Shown: positions 1 to 9,076, counted from the first letter of the stretch. The stretch is DNA of 64,000 bases from CAXBES01 sp963974915 (GCA_963974915.1 CAXBES010000001.1:186001-250000), one strand, 5' to 3'. Notes: a model not told the origin generated them from the letters alone. Translations and numbers: made by a program.

Positions 1-787
1 GGTCACCATTAACAGTTATATTGTGTGTCGAATTTTCAGCGGCTCCAAAATACGTTCCGGCATCTAAAGTCGATTTCGTGTTCTCTCCGGAAACCTGATG
101 GGTTATATTCCCCTGAATGACGACTGCTCTAAAGTTCGGACTTAGATTTTTAATTTCACCATCAAAGCCGATTGGTAATTTTACGAGCGAAGCACGTAAA
201 AGTCGGTTCTCATGATCTCCCCATAAAAAAGCCATTTGCACTTTGCTCTTTTTAGAAACCCAAGTAATATCATTAGCATTTAACCAAACAAGGTTGGTTT
301 TATCTACATTTATCGGACGCTCACCATTATCAAAAGCTTCAGTAGTTGGTTGTACCAAATAAGGTCCCTCTTGAATATCCAAAAAAGCCATATTCTCCTC
401 ACCATCTGCTGCAGTAATATGTGCTTCTCCTGCCGGTTGTTGCCAGTATGACCCTGGTGGCAACCATTGCTTTTCAGCATTTTCATCATCATTGTGCAAT
501 AAGCCTTTAATCACCACACCACGATAAGTAATATTATGAATATGTGGAGGTGAAGAAAATCCTTTTTTAAATTTTACCAAAAAGCCTGCAGGTTCGTTCT
601 TGGTACGATCTCCCCATAGTTTTCCGGCCGCCGGACTTTTATCTCCGCGTAAAGGATTTAACCAGCCCCATTCTATATTTTCGGCAGTTACTACTTCGTT
701 TTCAGACTTAATATCATCTGTTACTGGTGTTTGAGCATTTACCTCAATTACTCCCAATAACAAAACAACCATTATAAACTTTTTCAT
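1..787 (-). CDS. Secreted cupin-type protein (DUF4437-like), 3' end cut off
   Basis: Read on the minus strand from an ATG at 785-787 the frame stays open to the window edge, giving 262 codons without a stop; the C-terminus is missing. Residues 1-19 form a signal peptide ending VNAQ. The body has two similar halves, each with a LWGD tetrad (first at residues 57-60) followed by a beta-rich cupin-like stretch; the first half carries a PPHIH metal-binding type motif (His82, His84). This matches the two-module cupin proteins called DUF4437. Export is inferred from the signal peptide, and the substrate is unknown. It lies 22 bp downstream of the nitroreductase stop on the same strand, so both may be on one transcript. 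Confidence 0.75.
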   Translation of the reverse strand, partial: MKKFIMVVLLLGVIEVNAQTPVTDDIKSENEVVTAENIEWGWLNPLRGDKSPAAGKLWGDRTKNEPAGFLVKFKKGFSSPPHIHNITYRGVVIKGLLHNDDENAEKQWLPPGSYWQQPAGEAHITAADGEENMAFLDIQEGPYLVQPTTEAFDNGERPINVDKTNLVWLNANDITWVSKKSKVQMAFLWGDHENRLLRASLVKLPIGFDGEIKNLSPNFRAVVIQGNITHQVSGENTKSTLDAGTYFGAAENSTHNITVNGD

Positions 788-809
788 AATTCTGATTTTT
801 TGTTGGTGT

Positions 810-1469
810 TTATATTTCAGTGAATATTTCACTTTCCGGTAATCTGGATTTTGGTGTTTTTTCAGTTGAATTAAAATCCGATTCTGCTCGATATCCTATT
901 GAAACAGCTACTAAAGCAGTAAAACCTTTTTCCCGTAATCCGAATTCTTCATCTAATGCTTTTACATCAATACCTTCCATTGGAGTAGCATCAATACCTA
1001 AGCTGGCTACACCCAACAAAAAACTTCCAATGTTAAGGTAAACTTGCTTTTCCATCCAATGTTGCAAATCCTTCAAATCGTATTTGTGTATTCCCGCAAA
1101 CGTTTTAACCGCGCCTAAGAATCCATTTTTTATAACGTCATTTGGGAATCTTCCATCTTTATCTTCGGTATTAGCTATATGCTTGTAATAATCATCATTT
1201 GCGTCGGTTTTTACACAAAAAAGTACAACTGCCGAAGCATTAGTTACTTTAGGCTCATTAAATTGGAAGAAACCCTGTGTTCCCTTTGCCATGCGCTCTT
1301 TACCCTCTTTAGTTTCAGCAATAATAAAATGCCAAGGTTGAAGATTTACACTTGACGGACTCATACGTAGCAAGTTCTTAATTTGTTCCATATCTTCTTC
1401 AGATATTCTTCTTGAAGTCTCAAATTCTTTTGTTGTGTATCTCCAATCTAATATTTCTTTTAAACTCAT
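810..1469 (-). CDS. NfsB-like NAD(P)H-dependent nitroreductase (FMN flavoprotein)
   Basis: 219 residues, close to the 217 of E. coli NfsB. Family signatures are visible: an N-terminal RYTTKEF segment, SPSSVNLQPWHF (residues about 37-48, FMN contact) and GIDATPMEGID near residue 160. Such cytoplasmic dimers reduce nitroaromatics, quinones or enals at the expense of NAD(P)H. The gene is divergent from an HxlR-type regulator, a common arrangement for electrophile-inducible nitroreductases. A promoter (TTG, 20 bp, TACTTTTG) reads into it, and a 17-bp operator lies between that promoter and the start codon, so repression by the neighbouring HxlR protein is likely. The exact physiological substrate cannot be told from sequence. 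Confidence 0.92.
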   Translation of the reverse strand: MSLKEILDWRYTTKEFETSRRISEEDMEQIKNLLRMSPSSVNLQPWHFIIAETKEGKERMAKGTQGFFQFNEPKVTNASAVVLFCVKTDANDDYYKHIANTEDKDGRFPNDVIKNGFLGAVKTFAGIHKYDLKDLQHWMEKQVYLNIGSFLLGVASLGIDATPMEGIDVKALDEEFGLREKGFTALVAVSIGYRAESDFNSTEKTPKSRLPESEIFTEI

Positions 1470-1500
1470 TTTTTATTGATTTTTTATGTTTTTAAATTTA

Positions 1501-1517
1501 ACTATCAAAAGTATAGT
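1501..1517. promoter_or_regulatory. Operator copy 1 for HxlR-type regulator
   Basis: The sequence actatcaaaagtatagt is an inverted repeat (ACTATc / TATAGT around a 5-base centre). It differs at one base from the second copy at 1640-1656. It sits between the -7 element and the start codon of the nitroreductase, an ideal place to block transcription. Binding is inferred. Confidence 0.6.
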
Positions 1518-1519
1518 GA

Positions 1520-1550
1520 CAAAAGTATGTATAGTGTTTAATACAGGCAA
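1520..1550 (-). promoter_or_regulatory. Promoter of the nitroreductase gene
   Basis: On the minus strand TTG (1548-1550) is followed after 20 bp by TACTTTTG (1520-1527), matching the Bacteroidota TTG-N19-TAnnTTTG consensus. A second TACTTTTG lies at 1506-1513 inside operator copy 1. Confidence 0.55.
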
Positions 1551-1639
1551 TAACGGTCAAAAAGGATAGTACCCGCATTTGGAGGAAAATTTGCCCGGGA
1601 CCTTAGTGTTTATAGTGGGTACGGGAAAATGTTAAATAT

Positions 1640-1656
1640 ACTATAAAAAGTATAGT
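1640..1656. promoter_or_regulatory. Operator copy 2 for HxlR-type regulator
   Basis: actataaaaagtatagt is a perfect inverted repeat with 6-bp arms (ACTATA / TATAGT) and a 5-base centre. It is 16/17 identical to 1501-1517 and overlaps the upstream edge of the regulator's own -33 TTG, which suggests autorepression. Confidence 0.6.
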
Positions 1657-1686
1657 TGTATAATTTAGTATAGTGTTATACCTTTG
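1656..1686 (+). promoter_or_regulatory. Promoter of the HxlR-type regulator gene
   Basis: TTG at 1656-1658, a 20-bp spacer, then TACCTTTG at 1679-1686, followed 22 bp later by the ATG. This fits the Bacteroidota housekeeping promoter. The core GTTATACCTTTGTA recurs before the gene at 48717. Confidence 0.6.
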
Positions 1687-1708
1687 TATATTAATATAAA
1701 TTTCGATT

Positions 1709-2053
1709 ATGTATAAGTATAAAGGAAAAGAATACCCTTGTTGTGCAAGTCTCACTATGGGAGTTATTGGGGGAAAATGGAAAACGGTTATATTATTTCA
1801 CTTGATCGAAGGCCCTTTACGCTATAATGAGTTACGGAAGGAAATGCCAACAGTTACCGAGCGCACTCTTAGCTTACAATTAAAAACGCTCGAAGAAGAT
1901 GGAATCGTGAAGAGGAAAGTATATACCTCTAAGCCACCACTAAAAGTTGAATATTCTTTAACCGATCTAGGAAAAACATTAATTCCCGTAGTTAAATCGA
2001 TTGCCGAATGGGGTGTTTTTGTTGTGGAAGAGAGAGAAATGTTAGTGAAATAA
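1709..2053 (+). CDS. HxlR-family winged-helix transcriptional regulator
   Basis: 114 residues, typical of the family. The DNA-binding core begins at GGKWKTVILFHL (residues about 21-32), followed by the RYNELRKEMPTVTERTLSLQLKTLEEDGIV recognition helices and a beta wing ending at the YSLTDLGKTL motif. Two adjacent cysteines lie at residues 11-12, just before the core; in YodB, HypR and QorR an N-terminal Cys senses oxidants or quinones, so a thiol-based switch is plausible here but not proven. Divergent from a nitroreductase and flanked by two copies of a 17-bp palindrome, it most likely represses both genes until an electrophile appears. Confidence 0.92.
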   Translation: MYKYKGKEYPCCASLTMGVIGGKWKTVILFHLIEGPLRYNELRKEMPTVTERTLSLQLKTLEEDGIVKRKVYTSKPPLKVEYSLTDLGKTLIPVVKSIAEWGVFVVEEREMLVK

Positions 2054-2105
2054 GTATTTTGTCATTTCATGATTTCTACCGATGATTGGGAATTGGTGAG
2101 ATACC

Positions 2106-2137
2106 AAAAATGGTCCCAAAATAAAATTGAGACCAAA
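2106..2137 (-). terminator. Weak terminator hairpin after the fibre-like gene
   Basis: Read on the minus strand, TGGTC (2131-2135) pairs with GACCA (2111-2115) and is followed by a short T run. The stem is only 5 bp, so this is tentative. Confidence 0.35.
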
Positions 2138-2176
2138 TTCAGATTATTCTATTATATCTTTCAGAAGTAAGACTTT

Positions 2177-3727
2177 CTAATCGGCTTTTACCAACTCTAT
2201 GGTTAAATGCGTTCCATTAGCAATACTTGTTATATTCGATGAACTTGATGCATCGGTAAAAACATACAATTGTTCGTAAGCATTAAAATGAATTAATTTA
2301 GTTACGGTCGCTGTTGCTTCATCTCCATTTCCTACAAACACATACGATGCAGAACCCGGCACAAAGTTAGAATTCCAACCTTTTGCCAGTTGAAATTTTA
2401 CATTTGTATCTCCACCCCCTGATTTACGAATAGAAACAGCATAGGTAACTCGATAAATACCTCCGGTGATTATTTGTAGATTATTGGAATTCACATTCAC
2501 ATTATCGGAAATGGTTGTGTTACCAAAAGTAATTGGAGCCCATGGAGTTAACGATTGACTATTAGATGCATAAACATCTGCAAAAGCACTATCACTTAAT
2601 TGTGGATAGGAAGCCCATGTTGCATTACCATTGGCATCTGAAGTTAATACTTTACCGGCACCTTGTGACCCATCTGCAATGTTAATCGTTCCGCTTTGTA
2701 TTTTAATGTCGCCTTCAACTTTAATATTTCCTTTTACCTCTAGTTTTTCGCTGGGATTACTTGTGCCAATTCCAACCTTCGTAGCGCTCCAGGAACTAAC
2801 AGCTAGATTATTTCCTAATATTAAAGTATTAGGATTGTTTGCTATAGAACCATCTCCTATAGCCAGTGTATTCTGCGCGCTGGCATTCGCATTATTTCCA
2901 ATAGCCGAACTATTTTGTCCCGAAGCATAAGCGTTGGTTCCTAAGGCTACAGCATATTGTCCACTGGCTTTTGAAGCTGTTCCTAACGCCGTACTGTTTT
3001 CTCCTGTCGCTTCACTATTTGTTCCTATGGCTAATGTGTTATTATTTGTGGTAGCTTTTGAATTTACCCCTATGGCGGTAGCTTGAAAACTTGACGCCGT
3101 AGATGAATTACCTAAAGCTAAAGTACTATTGCTTGTAATTGCACGTGCATTGTAACCTAAGGCAGCCGACTGAAACCCGGATGCGACAGATGAAGGACCA
3201 ACAGCCGTAGCTTGATTGCTCTGAGAAGCATTTGCATTAGTTCCTATAGCTACCGCATTGTTTTCATTTGCAACAGCTCCATACCCCAAGGCCATTCCAC
3301 CATGTGGATCGAAAAGCACAAACTGATCGTTATTAACTTTGAATTTAAGAGAACTATAATTTGTTGTACCCAAGAATTTTGTGTTATCAACGCTATTTCC
3401 CTCTAACGACCATTTCTCGTTACTTCCTCCGGATCCTGAAGAATTACCGGAAACAGAATTCCATGTACTTCCGGTCCAAAAATAAAAGCCGGGAGATAGA
3501 TCGGCTGTATTAGCCGTATTGTAAACTAATAGACTTTCTGCCGGATTTGTAATGGTTGTGTTATCTCCTGCACCACTTAATGCCACACGAGGAAATAATA
3601 CACCGCGGTTGGTGGCAGATATATCAAGAATACTTGATTCATCTGGTGTCGTGGTATTAATACCAATTTGAGAAAAGCTTAAAGCCGTAATTAAAGAGAA
3701 AATGAGGGAAAAATAAGTAGTTTTCAT
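2177..3727 (-). CDS. Secreted fibre-like protein with YadA-head-type repeats and C1q-like C-terminus
   Basis: An upstream in-frame ATG would add 13 residues, but the ATG at 3727 gives a clean signal peptide (MKTTYFSLIF...SFSQ) and 516 residues, and a TATGTTTG promoter element lies just upstream. After the IGINTTTPDESSILDIS motif, common at the mature N-terminus of flavobacterial fibre proteins, comes a segment ending in a Trp-rich turn. A long array of 14-residue-type repeats follows (A.AIGxNAxASG..), typical of left-handed beta-roll trimeric adhesin heads (YadA/Hia). A KVGIGTSNPSEKLEVKGNI stalk precedes a C-terminal 130-residue beta-sandwich resembling C1q/BclA domains. No sorting domain or beta-barrel anchor is visible, so how it is displayed is unknown. 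Confidence 0.7.
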   Translation of the reverse strand: MKTTYFSLIFSLITALSFSQIGINTTTPDESSILDISATNRGVLFPRVALSGAGDNTTITNPAESLLVYNTANTADLSPGFYFWTGSTWNSVSGNSSGSGGSNEKWSLEGNSVDNTKFLGTTNYSSLKFKVNNDQFVLFDPHGGMALGYGAVANENNAVAIGTNANASQSNQATAVGPSSVASGFQSAALGYNARAITSNSTLALGNSSTASSFQATAIGVNSKATTNNNTLAIGTNSEATGENSTALGTASKASGQYAVALGTNAYASGQNSSAIGNNANASAQNTLAIGDGSIANNPNTLILGNNLAVSSWSATKVGIGTSNPSEKLEVKGNIKVEGDIKIQSGTINIADGSQGAGKVLTSDANGNATWASYPQLSDSAFADVYASNSQSLTPWAPITFGNTTISDNVNVNSNNLQIITGGIYRVTYAVSIRKSGGGDTNVKFQLAKGWNSNFVPGSASYVFVGNGDEATATVTKLIHFNAYEQLYVFTDASSSSNITSIANGTHLTIELVKAD

Positions 3728-3751
3728 TAATTTAATTTTGATTTGGGATGG

Positions 3752-3779
3752 CAAACATAGCACCACATTTCCATATCAA
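3752..3779 (-). promoter_or_regulatory. Promoter of the fibre-like gene
   Basis: On the minus strand TTG (3777-3779) and TATGTTTG (3752-3759) are 17 bp apart, and the ATG at 3727 follows after 24 bp. This supports the shorter start. Confidence 0.5.
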
Positions 3780-4217
3780 AATTTCTTTTCGACATAAGGC
3801 AAAATTAAATCGTTGAACAACACTATTTATCGTTTTATATTAAAAATATGTAAGATTTTACTTGTGAATATATATTGGAATTTTCTTTAAACTTGATTTA
3901 CCCTCTATTTAACATACTGTTATACAGTTTTTTACATGTTTAAAAATTACAATTCAGACTTTGTAAGAAGAAATAATAAAACAATAGAGCCTATATAAAA
4001 TACTGTAGTTTTGTTAGTTACCAAATTCCGAAGTGAAAATAAATGTAGAAACAGATACCCGACGAGGATATCTTTTATACGGAGAAAACTACAACGCAGA
4101 ACGGTACATTAGTTCTCAAATATTAACTGAAAACTAATGTACCGTGCCAACTTGTAAAAATGTAGAAATTGAGAAGTTTTTATAGTTAGAATGATGTCCG
4201 TGTTGGTCTTTGTTAAA
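3780..4217. other. Gene-free gap with a 14-bp inverted repeat
   Basis: No convincing gene. Positions 4101-4114 (acggtacattagtt) and 4132-4145 (aactaatgtaccgt) are perfect reverse complements around a 17-base loop. No T run follows on either side, so it is not a classical terminator. A plus-strand frame at about 4035-4137 is open but lacks a good start. A copy of the TTCCGAAG octamer lies at 4026-4033. Confidence 0.5.
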
Positions 4218-5468
4218 TTAATCGTCTAACTTTTCCTGTAAAATGGCTAGTTTAGATTCGTTACCCATAAAACCATATATCCCCATTAGTTTTTTAGTCC
4301 ATGTGTTATTTTGTGGCTTTGATCTTACGATGCTCTCCAAATAAGGAAGTACTTCAGAATAGAGTTTAATACGTTGCTGCTTTAACTCCTTATAACGATT
4401 TTCGTCGGCTTCAGACATTCCTAAACTGTTCATTTCATCACTTATAGCCACGTCTTCGTCTAAGAGTAACAGCGTTAAATTAGATTTGGCATTCATATGA
4501 TCAGGTGCTATTGTCAATGCCTTTTTATAGAACATTTTTGCTCTCTCAATTTCATTATTCTGACCGCTGGAAACCCCAAAATTGTAGAATAAATTAGGGT
4601 CATTCGGACTTAAATGAGCAAGTTGATCCATAATATTCTGGTATTTCTCTTTTGCATCTAATTGTATATATAGATGTAAAGCCTGATTTAGTAAAGCATT
4701 ATCACCAGAGGTTTTAGCCAGGGCTCTGTCAATGATCGCTTCAGCTTCATGTTGTTTGTTAAGCGGGATAGATGCCGAGGTAATTCCTCTTAATAATTCG
4801 GGCATCGTACTTCCCGTAGTAACTATTTCCGGATTTTTGTGTGTACCTAATTCTACTGCCTCATTTCTATCGGCTGCAGAAGCAAACGCCTCTTTCTTGT
4901 CAGATTTCTTATTCGTTGCTACGTATCTGATCTTGGCATTGGAATATCCCATGTTAAAAAGACGATTATAAGATTTAAAAGCATCGTTATACTCTTTTGC
5001 CAATAAATGACTTCTTGCTGCCTTTAAAAAATGAATGGTATCACCGGTAGATTGAAAAGCGATCATATAAAGTGTAGCTGCTTGAGAATAGTTCTTTTTC
5101 TTAAATTCAGCCAAAGCAACATTAGCCGATAACTGATTAAGGTTTAACTGAATGTGAGCTATTCTCTCCCGTAGCGAAGCACTCACATCGTAGTTATGCG
5201 CAAGTTTCAAAGAGTTGGAAATAGATTCAAGACCTTCCATGTCAAGATCCTTTTTTGCAAATTTTAATTCTGCTTCAACAACGTAATAGTGCGCTCTGGT
5301 TTCACTATCTGCCGCCGCAAAGATTCGCTTTGCCTGTTTTAAGTAGGAAGTTGCACTTGCAAGGTTTCCGGAGCTTACCGCATCCTGAGCCTTTTTAATC
5401 TCTTTCTTCTGTGCGTGTAACGATGGTATTGCCAATAACAATGCAACAAGAATGACTAGGTTTTTCAT
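4218..5468 (-). CDS. Secreted tetratricopeptide-repeat protein
   Basis: 416 residues beginning with a signal peptide (MKNLVILVALLLAIPSLHAQ). The rest is alpha-helical with several TPR-like units, clearest around residues 115-150 (FKKKNYSQAATLYMIAFQ) and 290-330 (NLFYNFGVSSGQNNEIERAKMFYKKALTIAPDH). Proteins of this layout are common in the Bacteroidota periplasm as scaffolds, but no partner can be named from the context: the neighbours on both sides are separated by gaps of several hundred bases. Confidence 0.75.
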   Translation of the reverse strand: MKNLVILVALLLAIPSLHAQKKEIKKAQDAVSSGNLASATSYLKQAKRIFAAADSETRAHYYVVEAELKFAKKDLDMEGLESISNSLKLAHNYDVSASLRERIAHIQLNLNQLSANVALAEFKKKNYSQAATLYMIAFQSTGDTIHFLKAARSHLLAKEYNDAFKSYNRLFNMGYSNAKIRYVATNKKSDKKEAFASAADRNEAVELGTHKNPEIVTTGSTMPELLRGITSASIPLNKQHEAEAIIDRALAKTSGDNALLNQALHLYIQLDAKEKYQNIMDQLAHLSPNDPNLFYNFGVSSGQNNEIERAKMFYKKALTIAPDHMNAKSNLTLLLLDEDVAISDEMNSLGMSEADENRYKELKQQRIKLYSEVLPYLESIVRSKPQNNTWTKKLMGIYGFMGNESKLAILQEKLDD

Positions 5469-5846
5469 AGGGATATGATTAAATTCAACTCTTTTTAACT
5501 GTCTCTATCGAGTAAAAACATATTAAACTGTAGGTTTGTTCCTACCAAATATACAAATATTTATGAATTTTATCGGTTTTATATGCATTTAATCTATGTT
5601 TTTTGCGTTTTTATCCCTTTTAGCACTTTTAATCAGAAAGTCTTAAACCAGATTCAACAGCTCTAACTGTACTATCATCAATATATCTTTCTTGTTTTTC
5701 TTCGGAAACGAAAGCACAGAAAAATTCGATCAACACCTCTGAAGCATCTCGAATCTAAAAAACACCTTTAAGGAATTAATTTACTTCCGAAGGAAGTAAC
5801 CATAACTTTGAGTTACAAAAACATTCGAAGGAGCATAGAAACACAA
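5469..5846. other. Gene-free gap with short palindromes
   Basis: No open frame worth calling. It holds a perfect 8-bp inverted repeat with 3-base loop, ttacttcc/ggaagtaa (5781-5799), and two copies of the TTCCGAAG octamer (5700-5707 and 5785-5792). Upstream of the TPR gene a TATATTTG element (minus, 5546-5553) may be its -7 box. Confidence 0.45.
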
Positions 5847-8390
5847 TTAGCCATCTCTCCGTAGCACTTCCAAAGGAGAACTACGTAATACACTTCTAAT
5901 ATTGCTTAGTCCAATTGCCAATACGATTAAAGAGATCCCCGGTAGAAAGATCAGGAATGGAATACCTGAAGGGATAAAAGGTTCATTAAAAACGAATAAT
6001 GCGAGTAAGAAACTACTTAGCAAGGCAAGGAGGATACCTACCAGACTTCCCAGAATACCTAAGAACAAATATTCGAGTGCCGATATTCGTAATATCTGAG
6101 TATTTTTTGCCCCCAGTGTTCTCAGTAGTACACTTTCCTTAATACGCTGGTATTTACTATTTCTAACAGACCCAATAAGCACAATAATTCCGGTAATGAT
6201 ACTAAAGAAGGCCATAAAATTAATGATCCATGAAACCTTGTCGATAATATCCTCTACGATCGTGTAAACTTGCCGAAGGTCTATTATTGTTACATTCGGA
6301 AATTTCTCAACTAGTTCTCGCTGCAAAGCAGCCGATCGTTCTTCGTTGGGAACATTTGTTGTTAACACATTAAACTGAGGCGCATTCTCGAGCACACCTT
6401 CAGGAAAAACAATGGAGAAGTTCAGTTGTATACGTCCCCAATCTACTTTTCTAATGCTTCCCACGGTAGTTTCCATAAGCACTCCCTGAACATTAAAAAC
6501 AATAGGATCTCCAATTGTTACATTAGCATCGGTTGCCAGATTATCTGAAATCGAGATCTTTACAGCATCACCTTCCGTTTGAGTTGAGATCCACTCCCCT
6601 GCTACAATTTCTTCAGATGCAATAAGCGAATTGCGATAAGTAGTTCTGAATTCATGATTTAAAAGCCAACCTCTAACATTACTGGTACTATCCTGTCGTA
6701 ACGTATTTACAAGCTCTCCGTTTATACTATGCATGCGCATAGTTACCAATGGGATATTGTCGATCACCTTGAAGTTATTAGCATTAAACGTCTCGGCGAT
6801 CTCTGCTAACTGGTCACTCTGCACATCTAAAGTGATAAGGTTCGCATTTTCAGAAGTATCACCCACTTCCGTCTTAGAGAGTAAGATATCTTTCGTGAAA
6901 TATAAAGTACTGATCAAGAATGTACCTAAACCAATAGCTACAACCAACACAACAGTTTGATTGTTGGGTCTAAACAAGTTTAAGACACTTTGTCTAATCG
7001 TAAATCCTGCTTTCTTCGGAAAATAACTTTTTAGAGCCTTCATTGATAAAACCGACACCCCGGTTAAAATAGCGAAAGTCAGTAAAACACCCCCAACAAA
7101 GGCTAGAGCAAAAAGGGCATCTTGAAGTAACCAAAACGAGAATAAAAACAGAAATATGAGAATAACTAACAACACAATAAACTGTGCATTTCGCGGCTTT
7201 TCTGAAGGGGTGACACCTATCCGTAAAACCTCTAAAGGTGACACATACCAAGTGCGAATTAAAGGTAACATCGCAAATAACACCGACATAAAAAGCCCTA
7301 ACATAACTCCTATAATCAAAGGCTGTGCTGTAATATTAACTTCCACATCGAAGGGTAAGAACTCCTCTAAAATATAAGGAAAGAACTCCTGTAGTGCCAC
7401 ACCAATTCCCGATCCTATGATACCGCCAATTATGCCTATACCCGAGATCTGGATCAGATAAATTAAAAAACTCTGTCTGCGCGTAGCTCCCATACACTTT
7501 AAAATAGCTACCGCCTGTAATTTTTCTTTAACATATATGTTCACCGAACTGGCAATTCCAACACATCCTAAAAGCAAGGCAATGAAAGCTGCCAGGTTCA
7601 AAAACTTCCCTACATTGTCATAGCGTCTTCCCAAACGTCTACTGGTACTGGTATGCGTGTCAAGATCAAAATTTTCTGCCTCCAGCATAGGTTGTAGCCG
7701 TTTTTCCAACTCAACCAGATCAACAGTTGGATCTTTGTAAAAGAACTGATACTCTTTTCTACTGCCAAATTGTATTAGCTCAGTTTGTTCTATAAATCGA
7801 TAAGGAATGATCACCGGTGGTGCTACCGAACTAGATATTGCAGTGCTCCCCGGAATAGCCTTTAACGCTCCCGAAATGGGTAAGGTCACCTCCCCTATTT
7901 TTATAGAATCTCCGGATTTGGCATTATATTGAAGCATTAATGTCGCATCTACCAAAACTCCACCGGATTCCTGATAATTTAAAGCCGCTTCGGGAGGTTG
8001 AGTCGTTATATTTCCATAAAACGGGAAATCGCCTTCCATTCCTCGTACCCGCACCAATTTGGTGCCTCCATTCTTCGGAAAAACGATCATAGAAACAAAA
8101 TTTACCTCCGAAGCATCCGGACCTAACGAGTCAATTATTGCCTGTGCCCTCTCGTTTGGCAGTTGCTCGCTATCGATGATATAATCGGCACCCATTAGTG
8201 CCTTAGATTGTCGCTTTATATTGTTTTTTAGGTTTTCGCTAAACAATTGAATTGACACTACAGCCGCAATCCCCAATATTATGGAAGCCATAAATAACAA
8301 CAGACGCACTCTGCTGGCTTTCGCATCACGCCACGCCATTCTAAAAAGCCAGAGAAAACTACTTTTAGATGTAAATATGGTTTTGTTCAA
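5847..8390 (-). CDS. ybbP: ABC transporter permease, YbbP/FtsX family
   Basis: 847 residues, close to E. coli YbbP (about 800). The topology is a first membrane segment at about 28-50, a large periplasmic domain, an FtsX-type three-helix block near 260-385, further helices near 405-450, a second periplasmic domain, and a second FtsX block at the C-terminus (about 725-840) ending in SSPLEVLRRDG. It overlaps the ATPase gene by 4 bases (ATGA), so the pair is translationally coupled. The tesA-like gene stands divergent upstream, reproducing the E. coli tesA/ybbA/ybbP neighbourhood. The transported substrate of this family is not established; a role in lipid or toxic hydrophobic compound export is usually suggested. 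Confidence 0.88.
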   Translation of the reverse strand: MNKTIFTSKSSFLWLFRMAWRDAKASRVRLLLFMASIILGIAAVVSIQLFSENLKNNIKRQSKALMGADYIIDSEQLPNERAQAIIDSLGPDASEVNFVSMIVFPKNGGTKLVRVRGMEGDFPFYGNITTQPPEAALNYQESGGVLVDATLMLQYNAKSGDSIKIGEVTLPISGALKAIPGSTAISSSVAPPVIIPYRFIEQTELIQFGSRKEYQFFYKDPTVDLVELEKRLQPMLEAENFDLDTHTSTSRRLGRRYDNVGKFLNLAAFIALLLGCVGIASSVNIYVKEKLQAVAILKCMGATRRQSFLIYLIQISGIGIIGGIIGSGIGVALQEFFPYILEEFLPFDVEVNITAQPLIIGVMLGLFMSVLFAMLPLIRTWYVSPLEVLRIGVTPSEKPRNAQFIVLLVILIFLFLFSFWLLQDALFALAFVGGVLLTFAILTGVSVLSMKALKSYFPKKAGFTIRQSVLNLFRPNNQTVVLVVAIGLGTFLISTLYFTKDILLSKTEVGDTSENANLITLDVQSDQLAEIAETFNANNFKVIDNIPLVTMRMHSINGELVNTLRQDSTSNVRGWLLNHEFRTTYRNSLIASEEIVAGEWISTQTEGDAVKISISDNLATDANVTIGDPIVFNVQGVLMETTVGSIRKVDWGRIQLNFSIVFPEGVLENAPQFNVLTTNVPNEERSAALQRELVEKFPNVTIIDLRQVYTIVEDIIDKVSWIINFMAFFSIITGIIVLIGSVRNSKYQRIKESVLLRTLGAKNTQILRISALEYLFLGILGSLVGILLALLSSFLLALFVFNEPFIPSGIPFLIFLPGISLIVLAIGLSNIRSVLRSSPLEVLRRDG

Positions 8391-9076
8391 AATACGGAAG
8401 TAGGTTGGTTCGTAAATATCTTACCCCCTTTCAGCCTTAAGATCTGTTGCGTTCTATTGGCCAAATCCAGATCGTGTGAAATGATCACTAAGGTCGTTCC
8501 GGCATCTTTATTCAATTCGAATAATAACTGAATCACTTTCTCTCCGGTTTCTTCATCTAGATTGCCTGTGGGTTCATCGGCAAATAAAATAGAAGGGGTA
8601 TTTGAAAATGCTCTTGCAAGCGCAACCCGCTGTTGCTCTCCCCCGGATAATTGCGAAGGATAATGATGTAATCTATCGTTTAAACCTACCTTCTCTAATA
8701 ACGCCTTACTCTTTTTAGTAGCATCTTTCGCACCCTGAAGCTCCAAGGGTACACTTACGTTTTCAAGAGCCGTAAGGGTTGGGAGTAATTGGAAATTCTG
8801 AAAAATAAAACCCACTTCCTTATTGCGTAGTTGTGCACGTTCGTCTTCATTTAGTTTGTTCAGGTCAAAACGACATAATTCTACCGTTCCGGCATTGGGT
8901 CTATCTAAGCCCGCACACAAACCTAAAAGAGTTGTTTTGCCACTCCCTGAAGGACCTACAATAGAAAATGTCTGACCTTTTTCTACTTCAAAGGAAATAT
9001 CCTTTAAGACCGTTAATTCTTTTGAACCGCTTTTATATGTTTTCTCCAGCCCGTTAATCTTTAATATCTTTGGCAT
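8387..9076 (-). CDS. ybbA: ABC transporter ATP-binding protein, YbbA/LolD type
   Basis: 229 residues. Walker A GPSGSGKT is at 41-48, the Q-loop lies in FQNFQLLPTL, the signature LSGGEQQRVALARA is near 143-156, the Walker B/D-loop is ILFADEPTGNLD, and the H-loop is in VIISHDLDLA. This is the MacB/LolD/YbbA subgroup that pairs with FtsX-type permeases, here the gene overlapping its 3' end by 4 bases. It energises the cytoplasmic side of that complex. Only 24 bases separate its start from the longer start of the divergent esterase gene (72 from the preferred one). Confidence 0.93.
   Translation of the reverse strand: MPKILKINGLEKTYKSGSKELTVLKDISFEVEKGQTFSIVGPSGSGKTTLLGLCAGLDRPNAGTVELCRFDLNKLNEDERAQLRNKEVGFIFQNFQLLPTLTALENVSVPLELQGAKDATKKSKALLEKVGLNDRLHHYPSQLSGGEQQRVALARAFSNTPSILFADEPTGNLDEETGEKVIQLLFELNKDAGTTLVIISHDLDLANRTQQILRLKGGKIFTNQPTSVF

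Noticed and set aside
4035..4137. Open plus-strand frame in the gap after the TPR gene
   Set aside because: Short, with only a GTG as possible start and no neighbour support; its end runs through the inverted repeat.
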